5,567 bases of DNA from Tannerella sp. (GTDB lineage Bacteria; Bacteroidota; Bacteroidia; Bacteroidales; Tannerellaceae), in the NCBI GenBank assembly GCA_031288935.1, contig JAITQL010000261.1, positions 1-5,567 on the forward strand, read 5' to 3'. A model generated the notes under the pieces. That model saw only the letters and a list, made by a program, of their open reading frames with translations. It did no database searches and had not been told where the DNA came from. Positions 1-4,400 of this stretch are shown here, one piece after another; position 1 is the first letter of the stretch; the number at the start of each line of letters is the position of its first letter. Position numbers and translations under genes: made by a program.

Positions 1-35
1 TCGGTTATATAACAATGAAACTTTTTGGAGTGGAC

Positions 36-52
36 TCAAGATTCAAAGATTC
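36..52 (-). repeat. short copy of the GAATCTTT octamer repeat, inverted
   Basis: Read on the minus strand this is GAATCTTT followed by GAATCTTG, two units of the 8-bp repeat that forms a longer array at 681-722. Bases 40-52 (GATTCAAAGATTC) are the exact reverse complement of 705-717. The stretch also matches 171-187 as a direct repeat with one extra G in the latter copy. It may be a seed or remnant of a dispersed AT-rich repeat; no function can be read from it. Confidence 0.6.
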
Positions 53-102
53 GTTTTACGCGAATGAAAGGGGTTTCAATGCAAGGGCGTCATTCCACCT
101 CT

Positions 103-138
103 CCCCCGACCCCTCTCCACAAGAGAGGGGGGCGAGGG
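103..138. repeat. C-rich/G-rich hairpin, palindromic repeat type
   Basis: CCCCTCTC at 110-117 pairs perfectly with GAGAGGGG at 123-130 around the loop CACAA. Weaker outer pairing (103-105 with 136-138, and 107-108 with 133-134) extends the stem. The string CCCCCGACCCCTCTCC and the translation it produces, SPDPSPQERGAR, resemble a palindromic intergenic element that recurs in many bacterial genomes and is often mis-called as part of small ORFs. That family link is from memory. No T-run follows, so it is not a good intrinsic terminator. Confidence 0.65.
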
Positions 139-170
139 TTTCGGACACAGGCGTCCTCCTTTTCGGAGAA

Positions 171-187
171 TCAAGGATTCAAAGATT
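171..187 (-). repeat. 17-bp repeat, inverted partner of 706-722
   Basis: TCAAGGATTCAAAGATT is the reverse complement of 706-722 at 16 of 17 positions. The two copies face each other and enclose about 520 bases of other repeats. On the minus strand it reads as degenerate GAAT-led octamers, so it may be an isolated piece of the octamer array rather than the terminal repeat of an element. Confidence 0.6.
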
Positions 188-263
188 AATTTCCCCCTTC
201 ATTTACAGGGGCGCCACCGTGACGACGGGCAAAGCCTCCTTCAGGGAATTTAGGGGTTCCTCG

Positions 264-293
264 CCGGCACAGCCGCCATGAAGGGCAAGGCCC
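264..293. repeat. left arm of a 30-bp inverted repeat
   Basis: Its reverse complement equals 410-439 at 28 of 30 positions; the mismatches are the fifth base and the C/T at base 22. The core TTGCCCTTCATGGCGG is exact in both arms. The arms enclose 116 bases holding two stem-loops (306-324 and 340-368). Beyond the arms, toward 190 and toward 480, there is weaker gapped similarity, so the arms may be parts of two longer diverged copies of one repeat. Confidence 0.75.
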
Positions 294-295
294 TT
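281..295. repeat. small stem-loop in the left arm of the inverted repeat
   Basis: AAGGGC at 281-286 pairs with GCCCTT at 290-295 around the triloop AAG. The right arm has GGGCGTTGCCC instead, so this local fold is not fully preserved there. No T-tract follows it. Confidence 0.5.
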
Positions 296-305
296 TAAGC
301 AATAG

Positions 306-324
306 CACAGGGCAACGCCCTGTG
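306..324. repeat. perfect 8-bp stem-loop with triloop
   Basis: CACAGGGC (306-313) and GCCCTGTG (317-324) form a perfect 8-bp stem closed by the loop AAC. The first eight bases recur at 406-413 (CACAGGGC), and GGGCAACGCCC at 310-320 is the reverse complement of GGGCGTTGCCC at 410-420. It is GC-rich like an intrinsic terminator, but the bases after it (TATAGTGACG) lack a T-run. I read it as part of the dispersed intergenic repeat. Confidence 0.7.
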
Positions 325-339
325 TATAGTGACGCGACG

Positions 340-368
340 ATGCCCAAGCCCTGAAAGGGCGAGAGCAT
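340..368. repeat. two-part stem-loop between the inverted arms
   Basis: GCCCT (348-352) pairs with AGGGC (356-360) around GAA. An outer ATGC (340-343) can pair with GCAT (365-368) across an unpaired internal loop. It lies close to the midpoint between the 264-293 and 410-439 arms, so the whole 264-439 block could fold into a branched structure if transcribed. Confidence 0.45.
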
Positions 369-409
369 ATACGGAACCGGGCTTGCGTGGTGGTTGTCGA
401 CGGGTCACA

Positions 410-439
410 GGGCGTTGCCCTTCATGGCGGTTGTGCCGG
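410..439. repeat. right arm of the 30-bp inverted repeat
   Basis: This arm matches the reverse complement of 264-293 at 28 of 30 bases. It begins inside a second copy of the CACAGGGC string (406-413) and ends at TGTGCCGG. After it, AAGGGGTTTTGCC differs from what follows the other arm, so the sharp identity stops here. Confidence 0.75.
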
Positions 440-487
440 AAGGGGTTTTGCCATGCGGTGACAGGTATCCTGAAAGGAACGCCGCGC

Positions 488-516
488 CCCGTCCTTGCGA
501 ACGCAGTGAAGCAATC
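488..516 (-). repeat. dispersed-type element GATTGCTTC...GTTCGCAA
   Basis: On the minus strand this reads GATTGCTTCACTGCG then TTCGCAAGGACGG, with TTGC/GCAA ends (495-498 and 511-514) forming an imperfect inverted repeat. It closely resembles a short intergenic repeat seen in very many bacterial genomes, whose spurious translation contains DCFTAFA; here the minus frame gives SPLDCFTAFARTG. The family identity is recalled, not searched. It directly abuts the 21-bp tandem array. Confidence 0.6.
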
Positions 517-520
517 CAGC

Positions 521-638
521 GGCGACCCCGCCGGAAAACGCGGCGACCCCGCCGGAAAACGCGGCGACCTCGCCGGAAAGTTCGGCGACCCCGCCGGAAA
601 GTTCGGCCGCCTCGCCGGAAAACGCGGCCGCCCCGCCG
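521..638. repeat. 21-bp tandem repeat, five units plus a partial sixth
   Basis: Units begin at 521, 542, 563, 584 and 605, with a 13-base partial unit at 626. Each starts GGCGAC or GGCCGC, continues CCCGCCGGAAA or CTCGCCGGAAA, and ends AACGC or AGTTC. Units 1 and 2 are identical; units 3 and 4 share the AGTTC end; units 5 and 6 share GGCCGC. Every junction can form a short hairpin of the type CGCCG-loop-CGGCG, with one mismatch at the last two junctions. The period is a multiple of three, which keeps frames open on both strands and produces seven-residue pseudo-peptides. The array is very GC-rich and sits right before an AT-rich one. Confidence 0.9.
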
Positions 639-680
639 ATGACCTTATCATCCGGGAATAAGGATTACAACATGTATTTT

Positions 681-722
681 GAATCTTTGAATTCTTGAAT
701 TTTTGAATCTTTGAATCCTCGA
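681..722 (+). repeat. AT-rich 8-bp tandem repeat (GAATCTTT type)
   Basis: Five consecutive octamers start at 681, 689, 697, 705 and 713: GAATCTTT, GAATTCTT, GAATTTTT, GAATCTTT, GAATCCTC, followed by GAA. All share GAAT. Scattered copies lie on the other strand at 36-52 and 171-187. The array puts TTTG tetramers at 686, 702 and 710, which resemble the -33 element of Bacteroidota promoters, about 70-90 bases before the ruvA start. It may be a simple expanded repeat or may carry promoter elements. Confidence 0.85.
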
Positions 723-734
723 AATATACGCTTT
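702..734 (+). promoter_or_regulatory. weak candidate promoter for ruvA-sprA
   Basis: The Bacteroidota primary sigma factor recognises TTTG about 19-21 bases before TAnnTTTG. TTTG at 702-705 is followed after 21 bases by TACGCTTT at 727-734, which keeps the TA but only part of the TTTG. TATATGTG around 750-757 is a better -7 box but has no TTTG at the right distance. This is the best pairing I can find before ruvA and it is weak; transcription could also come from further upstream. Confidence 0.25.
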
Positions 735-766
735 CTTCTTTTTTTTCGTTATATGTGTGTTTAAAT

Positions 767-770
767 GGAG
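767..770 (+). promoter_or_regulatory. possible ribosome binding site of ruvA
   Basis: GGAG lies eight bases before the ATG at 779 and supports that start over the in-frame GTG at 755. Shine-Dalgarno sequences contribute little in Bacteroidota, so protein alignment is the stronger argument: RuvA proteins typically start at MI..L.G. Confidence 0.45.
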
Positions 771-778
771 AATCGAGA

Positions 779-1384
779 ATGATTGAATATCTAAGAGGCG
801 AGATTGTGGAACTTTCTCCCGCGCGAATGATTATGGATTGCAACGGGTTAGGTTATGAGGTGCATATTTCATTAACGACTTACAGTGCGTACCGGAACCA
901 GGCGGCGGGGAGGATTTACGTCTACGAAGTGATTCGCGAAGATGCTCATTTGCTGTATGGTTTTGCCACCAAAGAGGAACGGGAACTTTTCCTGCTGTTG
1001 ATTTCCGTGTCGGGTGTGGGGCCGAATACGGCGCGGATGATTTTGTCGTCCATGCAGCCGGCCGAACTGGTGGATACCATCGCCTCCGGCAATGAATCGG
1101 GGTTGACGACGGTCAAGGGGATCGGGTCGAAGACGGCGCAGCGCGTGATTGTCGATTTGAAGAACAAGGTGAAAACGGCTGCCGCAAAGGCGGGCGAGAA
1201 CGGGACGGGTGCGTTTACGCCGGGGTATGCTGAAACGGTCGACGAGGCAATTTCCGCCCTGGTCATGCTCGGATTCCAGAGGGCCGCTTCGCAGAAGGCG
1301 GTTCAGACGATACTGAAGAAAACGCCGGGCAAACCGGAATTGACCGTAGAACAACTCATCAAGGCTACACTTAAAATGCTTTAA
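779..1384 (+). CDS. ruvA: Holliday junction branch migration complex subunit RuvA
   Basis: RuvA binds four-way DNA junctions in the cytoplasm and loads the RuvB AAA+ motor for branch migration in recombinational repair; RuvC then resolves the junction. The frame gives 201 residues, the usual family length. Residues 1-62 form the OB-fold domain, with the start MIEYLRGEIVEL and the REDAHLLYGF motif; E54 and D55 match the acidic pin residues of E. coli RuvA. Two helix-hairpin-helix motifs follow: SVSGVGPNTARMIL (76-89) and TVKGIGSKTAQRVI (111-124). A variable linker (about 133-154) leads to the RuvB-binding third domain, with EAISALVMLGF near residue 160. The start at 779 is preferred over an in-frame GTG at 755, which would add eight atypical residues. 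The stop codon overlaps the sprA start (TAATG), so the two genes are very probably cotranscribed. ruvB and ruvC are not in the window. Nothing is missing or broken. Confidence 0.97.
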   Translation: MIEYLRGEIVELSPARMIMDCNGLGYEVHISLTTYSAYRNQAAGRIYVYEVIREDAHLLYGFATKEERELFLLLISVSGVGPNTARMILSSMQPAELVDTIASGNESGLTTVKGIGSKTAQRVIVDLKNKVKTAAAKAGENGTGAFTPGYAETVDEAISALVMLGFQRAASQKAVQTILKKTPGKPELTVEQLIKATLKML

Positions 1385-1491
1385 TGAAAAGGGGGTTCAG
1401 ACATTTATTACACGCCGGATACGGTTGCGTCATGCGGCTGTCCGTCCTGATTCTGACGGGGGCAGTTTTTTGCGCCGGCAACGGTTATGCC
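1384..1491 (+). other. Sec signal peptide of SprA
   Basis: Residues 1-36 have a basic N-terminus (K2, R3, R6, with R18 just before the core), a hydrophobic stretch LSVLILTGAVF (19-29), and an A-x-A-like end GNGYA before QQ, so signal peptidase I cleavage is expected after A36. The n-region is long; starting at M17 (1432) gives a compact conventional signal. Cys30 is preceded by AVF, not the L-[AS]-[GA] of a lipobox, so a lipoprotein is unlikely. Confidence 0.8.
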
Positions 1492-4400
1492 CAGCAGCCG
1501 TCCGTGCGTTCCGATAAGCCGTTCGCGCCGGCAGACAGCGCTAAAACCCGCTATCCGGTGTCCAAAACGACAGCCCGCGAATATCAGGATCTGGTGAAAC
1601 AGTCGCCGGCAGACTTGAGCGACCCGGAAAACCTGAAAACGGTGGTGGAATACGATTTGCACACGGGCATGTACGTGATCCGTACCAAAGTGGGCGACAT
1701 GGAAATCGAAACGCCCATCACCCTGACGCCGGAGGAATATCAGGATTACAGCATGATGGAGTCCATGCGTGCGTATTACAGGCAGAAGAACGAAGAGAAT
1801 TTCAAGAATGAAAAAAGCGGAAAGTTCAACCTGTCCGAGATGCAGTTCAACCTCGGGCCGGCCGAAAAACTCTTCGGGCCGGGCGGCGTACGCATGAAGA
1901 CGCAGGGTTCGGGCGAGGTGATCCTGGGGCTGAAGACGTCCAGCACGAAGAACCCGTCTCTGCCGGAACGCTCGCGCAGCCGGACGTATTTCAACTTCGA
2001 CACGAACATTCAGCTAAGCATGCAGGCATCGGTCGGGAACAAGATCAACTCGACGCTGAACTACAATACGGAGGCTTCGTTCGATTTCGATGCGGCGCGT
2101 CTTAACCTGGGTTATTCGGGAGAGGAAGACGAGATTGTCAAGAAACTGGAGGGCGGCAATGTCAGCCTGTCGACCGGCAATTCGCTGATTCGGGGCGGCG
2201 CGGCGCTGTTCGGTTTCAGGACGGAGCTGCAATTCGGAAAGCTGCGCGTCAATGCCCTGGTGGCGCAACAAAATTCCGAAAGCCAGACCGTCACTTCCAA
2301 AGGCGGGGCGCAGACGAAGGATTTTGAACTGAATATTGACAAGTACGACGAAAACCGGCACTTTTTCCTCAGTTTCTATTTCCGGGAACATTACGACCAG
2401 GCACTGTCGAAACTGCCCTATATCTCTTCCGGCGTGACGATCAACCGGATCGAAGTGTGGATTACCAACAAGCGGAGCAATTACAGTCAGTCGCGCAACA
2501 TTGTGGCTTTTTCCGACCTGGGGGAAAACAAGCAGATCTACAATCCGCAGTTTCAACCCGTCGGGTCGCTGGATATTCCCTTCAATGAAGCCAATACGCT
2601 GTATCAAACGCTGAACGATCCGACGTATGCCGCCGCGCGTGAAATCAGCATGGTGACGCAAACGCTGAACCGGTTTATCGACGGAGGCGTGGATTACGAA
2701 AAGATAGAAAGCGCCCGCCTGCTGGATCACAACGAGTACAAATTCAACAAGCAACTGGGATACATCTCCCTGCAGGCTCAGCTGCAACCCGACGAAGTGC
2801 TGGCCGTAGCGTATGAATATACGTACAACGGCAGTGTCTATCAGGTGGGAGAATTTTCGACCGACAATACGGAAAATACAAACAGCTGTCTATACCTCAA
2901 ACTGCTAAAGGGCACCAGCATGTCTCCGTCCATGCCGTTCTGGGACTTGATGATGAAAAACGTCTATTCGCTGCCCGGCGCGTATTCCGTACAGAAGGAC
3001 AAGTTCCGCCTGGACATCCTGTATCAGAGCGACACGACCGGCATTTACGTCAATTCCATTCCGGAAGGCAACATCGCCAATCAGATTTTGCTGCGCGTCA
3101 TGAACCTCGACCGGCTGGATGCCAACAACGAACCGCATCCGAACGGATTCTTCGACTTTGTGGAAGGATTTACGGTGCAGTCCGACAACGGGAAGATTGT
3201 CTTCCCCGTCGTCGAACCCTTTGGCGCGCACCTGCGCAAGGCCATCGGCAACGACGCCATTGCAGACAAGTATGTGTTTCAGGAACTGTATGACTCGACG
3301 CTGACCATCGCGCAGCAGATTGCCGAAAAGAACAAATTCCTCCTTCGCGGGGAATACAGGGCGTCGTCTTCGTCCGAGATACAGCTGGGCGCAACCAACG
3401 TGGCGCGGGGATCGGTCGTCGTAACGGCCGGCGGCGCTCCGCTGACGGAAAACGTCGATTATACGGTCGACTACATCTCCGGCATTGTGACCATCCTGAA
3501 CGAAAACATCATTACCAGCAACCGGCCGATCAGCGTTTCGCTGGAAAACCAGTCCACCTACAACATGCAGCGAAAAACGATGATGGGCATGGACTTGAGT
3601 TATGAATTTTCGAAGAACTTCATGCTGGGCGCAACCGTCATGCACCTGTCCGAAATGCCGTTGACGACGAAAACGGCGATGGGGGACGAGTCGATTAAAA
3701 ATACGCTGTGGGGCGCGAACGTGGCCTACAAAACGGAAAGCCAGTGGCTGACCAACCTGGTGGACAATCTTCCGCTGCTGAACCTGACGCAACCCAGCCG
3801 CATCAACTTCAATGCGGAATTTGCGCACCTGATTGCCGGGCATTACGAAAGCAAGTATACCGGACAGTATTCGTATCTGGACGACTTCGAGTCGACCCAA
3901 AGCCAGTTCGACCTGTTGAATCCTTATCCGTGGGCGCTGGCCAGCGTACCGTACGACCAGTCGGTCGATGCGCTTTTCCCGGAAGCCTCCCTGATAAACA
4001 ATATAGAGTACGGAAAAAACCGGGCGATGTTTGCCTGGTATTACATTGACGGTATTTTCACGCGGAAAAATTCGTCCTTCCGCCCGGCGCACCTTACCGA
4101 CAGCGACCTGTCGAACCATTACGTCCGGGCTGTCCGCTACGACGAACTGTTCCCGAAGAAGGAACTGACCTACAACGAAAACAATTCGCTGTACGTCCTG
4201 AACCTCGCCTATTATCCGAACGAGCGCGGCCCTTACAACCTGGATGCCGACAATATCCTTTCGGACGGCAGTCTGGCCAACCCCGACAAGCGGTGGGGCG
4301 GCATGATGCGGCGGATCGAGCAAAGCGATTTTGAAGTGGCCAACATCGAATACATCGAGTTCTGGATGATGGATCCGTTTATCTATAACCGCGATGCGGC

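Larger units (their letters stand above)
1..752. other. repeat-rich intergenic region without a credible gene
   Basis: No reading frame here looks like a real protein. The frames that stay open are low-complexity products of the repeats, for example a seven-residue GDPAGKR-type repeat on the + strand and an SPRFPAG-type repeat on the - strand, and they change composition wherever one repeat element gives way to the next. The first 70 bases could hold the tail of an upstream gene (frame 1 stops at 10-12, frame 2 at 65-67), but neither tail is recognisable. The region alternates between GC-rich blocks (about 260-640) and AT-rich blocks (660-760), unlike the even composition of the genes. Individual elements are listed separately. 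Confidence 0.8.

Noticed and set aside
15..281. 88-residue plus-strand ORF starting MKLFGVDSRF
   Set aside because: It crosses the octamer copies and the C/G hairpin, giving the familiar spurious SPDPSPQERGAR string. There is no good start context and no recognisable domain.
306..324. Intrinsic terminator for an upstream gene
   Set aside because: The stem is perfect but no T-run follows on the plus strand. On the minus strand the following bases are CTATTGCTTAAA, also not a T-tract.
521..638. CRISPR array
   Set aside because: The units are contiguous 21-mers with no unique spacers.
755..778. Upstream GTG start for ruvA
   Set aside because: It would add MCLNGESR before the conserved MIEYLRGE start of the family; the ATG at 779 has a GGAG at good spacing.
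295..843. 182-residue minus-strand ORF and overlapping plus-strand ORFs at 329-661 and 394-642
   Set aside because: Their proteins are translations of the 21-bp tandem array, the octamer array and the dispersed elements, and the minus frame runs into ruvA. The repeated seven-residue units follow the DNA repeat and there is no sign of coding selection.
1462..1476. Lipoprotein signal at Cys30 of SprA
   Set aside because: The residues before Cys30 are A-V-F, not a lipobox, and SprA is an integral barrel with an ordinary signal peptide.
2014..2787. 257-residue minus-strand ORF
   Set aside because: It is also codon-aligned with sprA and bounded by a sense CTA codon at 2014; it is a shadow of codon bias.
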